Assembly: GCF_014644495.1 (NCBI RefSeq)
Contig: NZ_BMKU01000018.1
Span: 1 to 48,748 of the forward strand
Direction of reading: 5' to 3'
Origin: Pseudarthrobacter polychromogenes
GTDB taxonomy: Bacteria > Actinomycetota > Actinomycetes > Actinomycetales > Micrococcaceae
DNA length: 48,748 nucleotides
The position numbers and the translations under genes are program-made. Within the stretch, counting starts at the first letter, position 1. Each line of letters begins with the position of its first letter. Below the pieces are notes generated by a model. The model ran no database searches and was not told where the DNA came from. It was given only the letters and a program-made list of their open reading frames with translations. Positions 40,727 to 48,724 of the stretch are shown piece by piece.

Positions 40727-42739
40727 TCAGTCCTCCAACAGGTCGATGCGTCGTGCTTTTCTTCGTGGCCGGATGCTGGCCGCTTCGATCGGCGTGACCG
40801 GGTCCTGGCCATCTCCGCCGGTCGGCGTGGGGGCTTCCATCTGCTGTTCGGGCACTGCAGGGACGGTGGCGGCAGCACGTCCTGCGGCCTGCCTTTCCGT
40901 GCGACTTGCTGGGGCGGTCATGATTCTGTTGACATTGGCCAGGAGTTCGTTGCCCGGCACTTGGCCGCGACGGCCGATGGCCTTCTTAGCCGCGGTGAGC
41001 ACGTCCAAGGAGAACGGGCCGACGAGCTGACGGGCCAGAGTCCACTCCGCTTCAATCCAGCGCCCTTTCCTGTGGTCCCTGACGTAGATCGAACGGAGCC
41101 GATACGGGTCGTAGCGAATTTCCCAGCGCCCATTGGCGGGTAAAGGAAGCCCGGACGGGACGCCCCGGTATTCATGCAGAGAGTCGGCATCGTAGGTGAG
41201 GCCTTCAAAATTGATCCCATAAGGCTGGATGGTTCGCCACTCCAGCGGAAGGAGTGCGATGTAGTCCTCCCGGGTGAGGGTAACCGGGATCTGCGGGGCT
41301 ACGCCGGCTAAAGACGCGAACGCCTCGTTTGGCGTGAGGTCCTTCTTTGGCATCGCTGGATGGCGCAGGCCAGTGTGGGGGCGGTTCTGCCAAACGGCAG
41401 CGAGCCACCAGTCCAAAAGGTTCTGCACCTCTGCGAGGGTGAACGCGGCCTCGGCTGCAGGGTCCTTGCCCCGTCGGACGACGTTCGGGCCCGTGTAACC
41501 GGCTAGATATTGGGTGAAACCTGAGTTCACCCCGGCAAAGAACCGCTCGATGTGGGGTTTGTCGGTCGGAGTGCGCGGGGCGGCCTTTGTGAGGCTGATC
41601 TGGAGGCGTTCGCACGCGGCGGTAAACGTCGACCCGATAAAGACTTTGCCTCGGTCCACGGTGATGGACTCGGGCACGATGATCGGCTTGGCCGCTATGG
41701 ACGCGTGAACGTCCTCGTTCCCTGGAAGCATTCCTTGCGGCAGAACGGAGCGGGAGTAGGACAGGGAGGCATCCCAGCCCGGCTGCATTGGCAAAGGCGT
41801 CATAGCCCTGGCCAGCAGGATTGCGGCGTCGACCCCCTTGGTCGCCACGGGCCGCAGGATCGCCGCCAACGGCGTTCGGGTCGCCACGTCCAAGGCCACG
41901 GTCAGATCCGCCCGGCTCGTCGTGCCGTCCGGGCACAGGACCATGACATCCAGCGGGGTGGAGTCGATCTCGACGAGTTCTCCGGGGCGGGACGGAGCCT
42001 GCCGTCCCCACGATCTGTCGGGCCGGTTGGCCTGCGTCCTGCGTGTTGTCGCGTCGCCGAATGGGTGGCGGGAACGTTCGATCCTTCTGAGAATGCGGTA
42101 CATAGTGGTTTCCGAAGGCACCGTAAGGCCCTGCTGGGCAGCGAGCACGCGCACCCTGTTGACGGCCCTCGACCGGGTGCCGGTGGAGAGGTTCCTCTGA
42201 CCGGATACCTCCGCTTCCAGCAACGCTACGACCCTCGGGTCAGTGCGGCCCGACATACTGGCCGGACGAATCAGACGGCCATCAACCAGCCCGGCAACAC
42301 CGTCCTTGCGGTAGGCGGCGATATGCCGGAACAACGTGCGCTCTCCCATCGGAGTGCCGGTGGCCGCGAGTTCTGCCAGCTTCGCGGCGATCCTGTCCTG
42401 GAGGCGGTTTCTGAGATCGTAATCAGGTGTCGGCACGGTTCCCGCCGCTGCCTCCGGCGGAATACCGTAGACCACCTCGTGCACATGCCGGTGCAACCAC
42501 TGAGCCCGATCCCGTGCATCCGTATCGAGAGTCTCCAACACAGCTGCACCCTCCAGCGACGGAAACCCTCCCGGGGAGTCGGGAAGATACGAATCATCCG
42601 CCAGGAGCTCTGCGACCGGCACACGCCGGATGCGGTTTGTTGCCAGGTTTTTCAACGCAAGCTCCGTACCGTCCTGGGCGACAACCTGCCACGACGCACT
42701 GTCGAACTGGAGGAAATCGAACAGCCTGACCGACCTCAC
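40727..42739 (-). CDS. TnsB/TniA-type DDE transposase (Mu-integrase family)
   Basis: A 670-residue transposase. N-terminal HTH domains bind the end repeats. The integrase core has the catalytic triad Asp (GELVEIDSTPLDVMVL), Asp (ESITVDRGKVFIGSTF) and Glu (DKPHIERFFAGVNSGF), followed by a Mu-C-terminal beta-barrel (WRTIQPYGINFEGLTYDAD). A basic C-terminal tail (IRPRRKARRIDLLED) probably contacts TnsC. GTG 42739 shares GTGA with the tnsA stop and is preferred over the longer frame to 42907. With TnsA this should give cut-and-paste movement. Confidence 0.9.
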   Translation of the reverse strand: MRSVRLFDFLQFDSASWQVVAQDGTELALKNLATNRIRRVPVAELLADDSYLPDSPGGFPSLEGAAVLETLDTDARDRAQWLHRHVHEVVYGIPPEAAAGTVPTPDYDLRNRLQDRIAAKLAELAATGTPMGERTLFRHIAAYRKDGVAGLVDGRLIRPASMSGRTDPRVVALLEAEVSGQRNLSTGTRSRAVNRVRVLAAQQGLTVPSETTMYRILRRIERSRHPFGDATTRRTQANRPDRSWGRQAPSRPGELVEIDSTPLDVMVLCPDGTTSRADLTVALDVATRTPLAAILRPVATKGVDAAILLARAMTPLPMQPGWDASLSYSRSVLPQGMLPGNEDVHASIAAKPIIVPESITVDRGKVFIGSTFTAACERLQISLTKAAPRTPTDKPHIERFFAGVNSGFTQYLAGYTGPNVVRRGKDPAAEAAFTLAEVQNLLDWWLAAVWQNRPHTGLRHPAMPKKDLTPNEAFASLAGVAPQIPVTLTREDYIALLPLEWRTIQPYGINFEGLTYDADSLHEYRGVPSGLPLPANGRWEIRYDPYRLRSIYVRDHRKGRWIEAEWTLARQLVGPFSLDVLTAAKKAIGRRGQVPGNELLANVNRIMTAPASRTERQAAGRAAATVPAVPEQQMEAPTPTGGDGQDPVTPIEAASIRPRRKARRIDLLED

Positions 42740-43536
42740 GATGCCTCCTCGACCAGCACATAAGCCAGATACCCCTGGCTCGATGCGATCGGGGATTCCA
42801 ACGACAACGGACGGCCCAGGTCCACGTCGAGCAGACCCCTGTAAGCCAGGTGCAGCACGTTCGCCTGAACCACAGAAGGGTCTGTCTTCAATTGTCGGGC
42901 GGCGCAACGCACGCCCGTGGCCATCGACGCCCCAGCCCTAAACGCTTCCCGAATGGCCAGGAGGCTCGCGGCGCTGGGAGCAAAACGGTCCTGACGGTAT
43001 CCAGAGAGCCACCGGAGGTTCGCCGCGCGGGGCTCCGCCATCCCGCTGAAGACCTCATAGTCCCACCCGACGGCCTGACACATCCTGGCGGTCATCTCGA
43101 ACTGGCGCTCCGCGGAACTGAGACGATCCGGATGCCGTACATCCACAACACGCCCGCCGCCGTCTCTAAGCCTGACAAAGAAGTCAGGCACATGGCCGCG
43201 GGCAGCCTCGGTGCCATGAGGCCAGAGCACGGCAAATGGCTGAGACACGATGCCGATCACATCGGTGTCGTGATCCGCCAGCATCAGGAAATCCCGCTCC
43301 AGCAGACTCTCGCACCCCACATGCGCGCCCACCGTGCTGGACCACCACGAGCCCTCATAATTCCGTTTGCCCGGCCACGCAAAGAACGACCGCACAGGCA
43401 AAGCCGACTCAAACGGCAAACCCGACAGCTCTGCGGACACCAGTTCATCCCGCAGACCATCGCGGAAACGCGCCAGAATGCGAGCCGAATCCGTAAGATT
43501 CACCGGCAAAGACCTCAAAGCACCAAGCAAAGTCAC
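42736..43536 (-). CDS. TnsA-like transposase endonuclease subunit
   Basis: A 266-residue protein, the nuclease that makes the 5'-side cuts. The conserved core is CESLLERDFLMLADHDTDVIGIVSQPF (catalytic Glu) and GHVPDFFVRLRDGGGRVVDVRHPDRL (catalytic Asp). Where Tn7 TnsA has a Q-x-K lysine, this protein has D-V-R, so the third active-site residue differs. A C-terminal HTH-like region (VRCAARQLKTDPSVVQANVLHLAYRG) may contact TnsC. It begins at GTG 43536, right against the innermost end repeat. Confidence 0.85.
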   Translation of the reverse strand: MTLLGALRSLPVNLTDSARILARFRDGLRDELVSAELSGLPFESALPVRSFFAWPGKRNYEGSWWSSTVGAHVGCESLLERDFLMLADHDTDVIGIVSQPFAVLWPHGTEAARGHVPDFFVRLRDGGGRVVDVRHPDRLSSAERQFEMTARMCQAVGWDYEVFSGMAEPRAANLRWLSGYRQDRFAPSAASLLAIREAFRAGASMATGVRCAARQLKTDPSVVQANVLHLAYRGLLDVDLGRPLSLESPIASSQGYLAYVLVEEAS

Positions 43537-43555
43537 GCTGCCACATTAACTGACA
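43537..43555. repeat. Right-end transposase-binding repeat 3 (innermost)
   Basis: On the minus strand it reads TGTCAGTTAATGTGGCAGC, matching the end-repeat pattern. It abuts the tnsA start, so TnsB binding here could also repress the transposition operon. Confidence 0.65.
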
Positions 43556-43575
43556 CAATCACCGTCAACCCGTAA

Positions 43576-43594
43576 GCTGCCGTGTCTTCTGACA
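43576..43594. repeat. Right-end transposase-binding repeat 2
   Basis: On the minus strand it reads TGTCAGAAGACACGGCAGC. It is spaced 39 bases from the innermost copy and 21 from the outer copy, giving a denser right end than left end. Confidence 0.65.
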
Positions 43595-43596
43595 AA

Positions 43597-43615
43597 ACTG
43601 CCAACTCAACTGACA
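43597..43615. repeat. Right-end transposase-binding repeat 1 (outer)
   Basis: On the minus strand it reads TGTCAGTTGAGTTGGCAGT. It overlaps the terminal repeat exactly as the outer left copy does. Confidence 0.7.
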
Positions 43616-43622
43616 ACGGACA

Positions 43623-43627
43623 GTTCT
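43623..43627. repeat. Target site duplication, right copy
   Basis: GTTCT is identical to the five bases before the left end of the transposon. Confidence 0.92.
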
Positions 43628-43795
43628 ATCATCTACTTCTATTCGTCCCACTTTTAGGGCCGATAGGGAAGATTCCGTCAAGCTAGGGCAGAAGGGGCTC
43701 TGCAGAAGGGCTAGCGTTGCGGATGTTCAACTGGTGCCGTAGCCACGACGCATGTTAGAACCCTCGTTCCGGTTCAGGCGGGGTCGATAGAGATG

Positions 43796-44254
43796 TTACC
43801 CCGGTGTCGGGCGGATCTTCCCGCTTCGGACAGCCGAAGTAAAGACACCAGCGGTGATTAACAGACCAAGGACGAGCGACGAATAGCTCGCAACGTCTGG
43901 CTCTAATTTCAAGATGTCTTGCAGTGGCCACGCCAAAGCAGCGCCGGAAACAAGTGCGAAGACCGAGCCGACTGCGACCAGGATACGCCAGCGCACTCGC
44001 TGCGCTGGCCAAGCGAACGCAAGAAGAACGAAGAGTACAACACAGGCAGTGATGGTGTTTATTGGTTCCCACGAACCGTCCTCAGTCCATGGGGTAACCG
44101 CGACCACCAGGACGGCGATTAGGAGTGCGCCCGGATCCACCTTGCCGAGGTCCAAATGACTGTTCTTCGCGTCGGCCGGCACGGCTGTACAACCCGGATC
44201 GCTCTCGTCTTTGCCCATGTAGAAAACATACGCTTTGAGACCCCTCCTGTTCAT
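43796..44254 (-). CDS. Small integral membrane protein of unknown function
   Basis: Up to 152 residues with a hydrophilic N-terminus and about four membrane segments (PGALLIAVLVVAVTPW, ITACVVLFVLLAFAW, ILVAVGSVFALVSGAALAW, YSSLVLGLLITAGVFTSAV). No family is recognised. The start is uncertain: ATG 44254 is the longest, and ATG 44218 (MGKDESDPG) is a plausible alternative. It is directly downstream of the pentapeptide-repeat ORF. Confidence 0.6.
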   Translation of the reverse strand: MNRRGLKAYVFYMGKDESDPGCTAVPADAKNSHLDLGKVDPGALLIAVLVVAVTPWTEDGSWEPINTITACVVLFVLLAFAWPAQRVRWRILVAVGSVFALVSGAALAWPLQDILKLEPDVASYSSLVLGLLITAGVFTSAVRSGKIRPTPG

Positions 44255-44269
44255 GTCGACACTGTTGTC

Positions 44270-44479
44270 CTAGCAGGAAGGACTCGGAGGCGGGGTGAAA
44301 CCTTGAGGCCAACGAGTGTCCTCGTTGTAGCAGACGCCGGAAAATGATGAGTTTTCTAGGCTACTGCCCGAAAGGTCGGCGCTAGAGAAGTCAGCACCCG
44401 AGAAATTCGCCCATTCAGCGGTGACCTTCACTTCTGACCTTAAAGGTCTGGGAAAAGCGCCACGAAATGTTGGCAGCAA
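44270..44479 (-). CDS. Pentapeptide-repeat protein, short or truncated
   Basis: A 69-residue frame with about five A-[D/N]-[L/F]-x-x units (WANFSGADFSSADLSGSSLENSSFSG) and the common family ending TRWPQGF. Pentapeptide-repeat proteins fold into a right-handed beta-helix and usually have more repeats. The N-terminus (MLPTFRGAFPRPLRSEVKVTAE) does not look like repeats, so this may be the tail of a truncated gene. No good ribosome site is visible. Confidence 0.5.
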   Translation of the reverse strand: MLPTFRGAFPRPLRSEVKVTAEWANFSGADFSSADLSGSSLENSSFSGVCYNEDTRWPQGFTPPPSPSC

Positions 44480-44598
44480 ACAGTCGTGTTACAGGCACTC
44501 CCCCGGCTATTTTCAAACGCCGATAACGCACCTTATGTAAAGTGGAAGGCTGCGTATTGCATCAGATGCATCATTTTTGGCATCCTTGCAGGGTTGCA

Positions 44599-44618
44599 GC
44601 CGGCCGGGTCCGGCCGGC
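44599..44618. terminator. GC-rich hairpin after the DUF4193 gene
   Basis: GCCGGCCGG and CCGGCCGGC are perfect complements around GT. The hairpin lies 14 bases beyond the stop of the leftward DUF4193 gene, suiting a terminator. Confidence 0.6.
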
Positions 44619-44631
44619 CACAGGACGGCTG

Positions 44632-44934
44632 TCAGCCTTCGCACTCGATGCAGTAGGACTGGCCATTGCCTTTGCGAGCCAGCTGGGGCCGGTGCCGGAC
44701 CAGGAAGCAGGATGAGCAGGTGAACTCATCCGCACCCTGCGGGACGACCTGGACGATGAGTTCCTCGGAGACGATTTCCCCGCCGGGGGTCAGTCCTTCG
44801 TCGAGGGCATCGGCCTCGTCCAGCTCGGCGACGACGCTGCGGGCATCAGGGGCGTTCGCAGACTGCAAAACCTCCAAGGAACGCTCCTGGGATTCCTTGA
44901 CGTCCGAAGGGACTTCGTCATAGTCGGCTGCCAC
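44632..44934 (-). CDS. DUF4193 family protein (zinc-ribbon-like)
   Basis: A 100-residue actinobacterial protein. An acidic N-terminus (AADYDEVPSDVKESQERSL) is followed by a C-terminal metal site: CSSCFLVRHRPQLARK and CIEC form two C-x2-C pairs. DUF4193 is found almost only in actinobacteria and its function is unknown. It is transcribed alone, with a hairpin after the stop. It shows that this end of the window is still actinobacterial DNA. Confidence 0.9.
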   Translation of the reverse strand: MAADYDEVPSDVKESQERSLEVLQSANAPDARSVVAELDEADALDEGLTPGGEIVSEELIVQVVPQGADEFTCSSCFLVRHRPQLARKGNGQSYCIECEG

Positions 44935-45130
44935 ATGGCGGACCTGAACTCTTCAATCTCGCTATTGTTCCTGACCAGAGAGCGACCTACACCACCGTTA
45001 AGTTATTCCCGCCCAGCGATACAGTAGCCGCCCTTCGGGTCAGGGCTATTCTTCCGCAGCCCAGCAGGACTTGACCTGTCCACTGTGTGAGCCGACACTC
45101 GTTCTCACACACCGAGGATTGGAGGCCGCC

Positions 45131-45653
45131 GTGAACGGTCAGCGCATTGGCTACGTGCGGGTCAGCACCCTTGATCAGAATGAGCTGCGCCAGCTCGAGG
45201 GCCAGGTCCTGGACCGGGTCTTCACGGACAAGGCCTCCGGCAGGGACACCGCACGGCCGCAGCTGACCGAACTGCTCCGGTTCGTCCGCGACGGCGACAC
45301 GGTTGTTCGCCCTCGTCCAGGGCCTCACCCGGCGAGGCGTGCGGGTGGAGTTCATCAAAGAGCAGCTCGTCTTCACAGGTGAGGACTCCCCCATGGCCAA
45401 CCTCATGCTTTCGGTCATGGGTGCCTTCGCTGAATTCGAGCGGTCCCTGATCAGGGAGCGGCAGCGCGAAGGCATCGCCCTGGCCCAGCAACGCGGCGTG
45501 TACAAGGGACGGAAGAAGACCCTGACCCCGGAACGGGCGGCCGAGCTGGTCCAGCGCGCCGGCAGCGGCATCCCGAAAGTCGTCCTCGCCCGTGATTACG
45601 GAATCAGCAGGGAAACGGTCTACCAGTATCTCCGCCACGCCAGACTGGAATGA
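45131..45653 (+). pseudogene. Serine resolvase, inactivated by an internal deletion of about 44 bp
   Basis: The first part (VNGQRIGYVRVSTLDQNELRQ... to RDGDTVV) and the second part (ALVQGLTRRGVRVEF... to YQYLRHARLE) match the intact resolvase at 29,007, but they lie in different frames. The segment VHSMDRLARNPDDLR of the intact copy is missing at about 45,300-45,310. The loss of about 44 bases, not a multiple of three, both shifts the frame and removes the active-site Arg region. GGAGG precedes GTG 45131. It is a decayed copy in the opposite orientation to the intact gene. Confidence 0.85.
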
Positions 45654-45962
45654 ACCCCTTCCACTCCCCGGGCCAAAACCATTTCTGGCTGCCGTCCGTC
45701 AGGGCGTTGCCGGAAACCGCATCGCTCCCAGCCAATCTCAAGGTTTACCCTGGAGTGTTGACTCCGGAACTTCGGCCAACCGCTATTTGGACGGAGTTTC
45801 GCTACTTTTCACGCCCTTCGGCCGGCCGGAAAAATCATCACTACCGCCCGCGCGGCACCGGACTGTTCACTTCCAAGGGTTGAAAGCCGCACCGGAACCG
45901 GTTGTTTCGGCCACCCATTCGGAATGTCCCGCCAAGTGCCGCAGCGGCATAGTGCGTCACCT
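45654..45962. other. Stretch without a convincing gene
   Basis: These 309 bases between the decayed resolvase and the convergent large gene hold only short frames without ribosome sites or family character. No hairpin, repeat or RNA gene is evident. Confidence 0.6.
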
Positions 45963-48314
45963 CTAAATAGTGTCCTCTTCTGCCGAGGCGGTAATTACGT
46001 CCGCGTCCTTCCACGACTCGTTGACTTTGGGGCCGGTAAGGCCGCTCTGGACTTGGAATAGTTCTTTTGTCATTCCCTGACTCTGAGCCAGTGCAGCTGC
46101 ACTAGCGCGTTGGAGACGTTCCTCATCTGAGGTCGGATCGGCAAAGAATTTGGCGTCACGCAGCAAGGCCTTGATGCTGTCTGCAGCGACGCCAACTGCT
46201 TCTCCGATTTTCTTCCTGGTCAAGCCTGAGGACTGTAGTTCCAGAGCACGGCGACAGCGTTCTAACCGGTCCTGCCGCGCAGCGGCATTGGCCGCATTCC
46301 GACCCCCGACGTTTCCACTATTTTTCGTTGGTGCCGCTGGTAGGAGCGGTTTGACGATTGGCGACCACGCCCAAGACGTGATTTCCGACGTTAAAGCCGG
46401 GAGCCAAGGTGCGAATACCCGGGGCAGTGTGAGAAGGTCGCGTTCCGTTAGCTCAATTAGTGTTAGCCCCTGTCGTTCAGCAAGCTCACGCTTTTCTCGC
46501 ATTCGCGCAGCGTACGCTGGATCACTTGGCAACCCCCAGAGCTCCACGAAGGTGCCATCAGCCAGAATCCAATCCGCCCTTCGTCTCCCCCGAGGGTTAA
46601 GATCTGGGTCCACCGGGTAGAGTGGCTCGCGGTCGTGCTGGATGCCAAACTGATGCAGGAAATCGCAAACGGCCTTTTCGCCTAGTGAGAGACACTTATG
46701 ACCATCTCGCGCGCGAACGAGGGTGCCTCTACTCAAGCGCAAGCCGTTCTGCGTCAAGCCGGCTTTTTCTAAGAGTAGTGTCCATGGGAACTTGCCGCGC
46801 TTGATCGTGAACCTTAGCAGCAAGAGCTTATCTATAGTCTCAGGTGGCACGGGAACCCGTGAATCAATGTGCAGAGCCGCCAACTGTCCTTCCAGCATCG
46901 GCTCGTTGCTGAATTCGAGTTCTGCGAGCATTTTGAGCGCCTCAGCTGCTCTGGGCCGGTTCTCGAAGACGCCCTCGCTAGCGAACTCTAAGCATTGGTG
47001 GCAATAGGTCACCGGCGCCGTGCAGACGGTCGTCGTGAACATCCAAGCATTCTGACCGCATAGCCTGCACGACCCTGAGTTGTCGGCCAAAGTGAGTTCT
47101 CCGAACAAGTATTGCCGTTGCTGTACAAATGACTCATTAGGTCGGAAGTGATCCTTTTTCTCGTTTAGGGCACCCTGCCTAATCCGGAAGCACTTTGCCT
47201 CAATCGTGTCCTTCGTTATCAGCCGTTCCAAGCCAGTTGCCTCAACCGCATCCCAAAGGGTGCGCATCAGCGATGCGGCAACCTCTTCTTGCTTGCTCTG
47301 AAGTTTCTTCCGCCGGCCGTAATCCCTTAGTTCGTCGAAGGCAACCTCATCGTCAAGTCTCCAAGGCCTTTTGGGCAGCCCAACTTCGACTACTTGAAGA
47401 CCTAGGCGCGCCGCGAAGCAAAGCGATGGCCCGACCAACCGGCTGTCTTCGACCCACAACTTCCGCGTCTTGGGGTTGTATCGGCCCATGGGTGCCACCG
47501 GTGGGAACAGGTATACCTCGGTCTGAATGTCTATCTGAAGGTTCGGAACCCTGGTGACAGGCCACGCCGCTTCCAGCGGGATCGCCGTCCTACCCTTTGG
47601 TCGGGCTAGCCGAAGGCCTGAAGTGGAAAGCAGCCTCAAAACAGCGTCTCTGTCACGTTCATCTTCGAGGAGCAAATAGCCTTGGTCGATATGGCCCACT
47701 AGTCGGCGGGTCAGCCTATCCTCAACCTCGATTCGGCGACCCGCCCTGCCGAAGCGAGTCGTCAGGCGTAGTCCTTCTACAGCTATCGGCTCGTATGTGA
47801 AGACCTGCACGGCCGCCAGGGCCCGGTCCGTCTCGAGCGATTTCTTTTTATGAATTCTCGTGTCGTCGTACCCCATGAACTCGTCAATTGCTCTTGCCAA
47901 CTCCGCCGGTTCGGGGAGGTCAAGTTCCAGCCCGTCTCGGGTAGCAATCCCAGTGCAGCTCATCTCCACACCGCCCAAGGCCTTCGAGAGATCGGCAAGC
48001 CGCCTCATGCCTATCTCATTCAGCTGACTGTCATAGAAGTACCCGAAAAATCTACTGTCCCTGTCCCCACCAAACTGAGCTGGCGCTGCTATGGCGATGG
48101 CGTTCGGGTTGTAGCTATTGTCGGGCCGATGGATCAGAGCGAGTTCCAGGAGGATGCGCTCATTATGGTGCAAGGGGCGGCCAACTGACCACTCTATGAA
48201 CCGTCGAATCTTATCGCCAGTATCGTTCCACTTGCAGAAGTACCAGCCCACCCCTCCAGGCGGCAAAACTGCCCTGCCGGAAACAAGACGGATTGCATAC
48301 GACGAGTCCCCCAT
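45963..48314 (-). CDS. Large protein with HIRAN-like, zinc-knuckle, PD-(D/E)XK-like and HTH regions
   Basis: 783 residues, not a family I recognise as a whole. Near residue 70 the text YNPNAIAIAAP followed by FFGYFYDSQLNEIGMRRLADL resembles a HIRAN domain (DNA-end binding). C-x2-C pairs at about 415 (CRLC) and 438 (CHQC) suggest zinc binding. Residues ~540-650 resemble a restriction-endonuclease-like (PD-(D/E)XK/Vsr-type) core: GEKAVCDFLHQFGI, RRADWILADG, TFVELWG and REKRELAERQGL. An HTH (SSGLTRKKIGEAVGVAADSIKALL) lies near 690-715. Start ATG 48314 has AGGGGGT upstream; 48347 is an alternative. It is likely a DNA-processing or defence protein. Confidence 0.7.
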   Translation of the reverse strand: MGDSSYAIRLVSGRAVLPPGGVGWYFCKWNDTGDKIRRFIEWSVGRPLHHNERILLELALIHRPDNSYNPNAIAIAAPAQFGGDRDSRFFGYFYDSQLNEIGMRRLADLSKALGGVEMSCTGIATRDGLELDLPEPAELARAIDEFMGYDDTRIHKKKSLETDRALAAVQVFTYEPIAVEGLRLTTRFGRAGRRIEVEDRLTRRLVGHIDQGYLLLEDERDRDAVLRLLSTSGLRLARPKGRTAIPLEAAWPVTRVPNLQIDIQTEVYLFPPVAPMGRYNPKTRKLWVEDSRLVGPSLCFAARLGLQVVEVGLPKRPWRLDDEVAFDELRDYGRRKKLQSKQEEVAASLMRTLWDAVEATGLERLITKDTIEAKCFRIRQGALNEKKDHFRPNESFVQQRQYLFGELTLADNSGSCRLCGQNAWMFTTTVCTAPVTYCHQCLEFASEGVFENRPRAAEALKMLAELEFSNEPMLEGQLAALHIDSRVPVPPETIDKLLLLRFTIKRGKFPWTLLLEKAGLTQNGLRLSRGTLVRARDGHKCLSLGEKAVCDFLHQFGIQHDREPLYPVDPDLNPRGRRRADWILADGTFVELWGLPSDPAYAARMREKRELAERQGLTLIELTERDLLTLPRVFAPWLPALTSEITSWAWSPIVKPLLPAAPTKNSGNVGGRNAANAAARQDRLERCRRALELQSSGLTRKKIGEAVGVAADSIKALLRDAKFFADPTSDEERLQRASAAALAQSQGMTKELFQVQSGLTGPKVNESWKDADVITASAEEDTI

Positions 48315-48454
48315 TCGCCACCCCCTGTTCCCACTTATGATCAGCAAAACGCTGTGGCAGGCACCGTGCCTATTCGTTTAGACGCTAATGCAGCAGCTGA
48401 CCCAATTGTCAGGTTTTTCCCAGTCAAGTGCGGAAAATTTGTGGACGGTATCCG

Positions 48455-48724
48455 ATGAAGTTCTGCCAGGACACGATGAGAGCGGTCATCAAGCTCGGAA
48501 GTCTGCCACCACCGAAGTCCCGCATTTCGTCATTTATCGCGGAAAGCCGACGATATGTAAGTCAAAGGCGGAGAAGGGGCTTTTCGCCGCTGGAATGGCG
48601 CCTTGTCTACTACTGCCGGCGGTGCAGTGGCCTACTGAAAAACCACCCAGAAATGACGAAGGTCCGGTCGCATGGCGCTAGGGCGTGTCTCCTAAATCGA
48701 GGGATGGCTGGCTGGAATGCTTAA
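48455..48724 (+). CDS. Doubtful ORF at the window end
   Basis: A possible 89-residue frame beginning MKFCQDTMRAVIKLGS, basic and Cys/Arg-rich (FIAESRRYVSQRRRRGFSPLEW, YYCRRCSGLL). No Shine-Dalgarno is apparent and no family is recognised. The rest of 48,315-48,748 holds nothing I can support. Confidence 0.2.
   Translation: MKFCQDTMRAVIKLGSLPPPKSRISSFIAESRRYVSQRRRRGFSPLEWRLVYYCRRCSGLLKNHPEMTKVRSHGARACLLNRGMAGWNA

Larger units (their letters stand above)
38778..43622. mobile_element. Complete Tn7-like transposon (tnsA-tnsB-tnsC-tniQ), 4,845 bp
   Basis: Both ends begin with TGTCCGTTGTCAGT (14 perfect bases), with TGGCAGT also conserved at bases 20-26, and the element is flanked by a perfect 5-base duplication GTTCT. 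Four leftward genes overlap by short stop/start sequences: TnsA-like endonuclease, TnsB-like DDE transposase, TnsC/TniB ATPase and TniQ. There is no cargo. It is inserted 59 bases behind the phosphopantetheinyl transferase gene without breaking a gene. The intact frames, perfect ends and perfect duplication suggest recent insertion and possible activity. Confidence 0.93.

Noticed and set aside
43537..43615. Spaced short repeats resembling a CRISPR array
   Set aside because: There are only three imperfect copies with unequal spacing, no cas genes, and the same repeat occurs at the other transposon end; they are transposase-binding sites.
44558..44570. Palindrome TGCATC-A-GATGCA
   Set aside because: It is short and not tied to a promoter or gene start I could identify; chance is likely.
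45303..45653. A separate small recombinase gene starting at 45,303
   Set aside because: It is the out-of-frame C-terminal part of the decayed resolvase and lacks the catalytic Ser domain.
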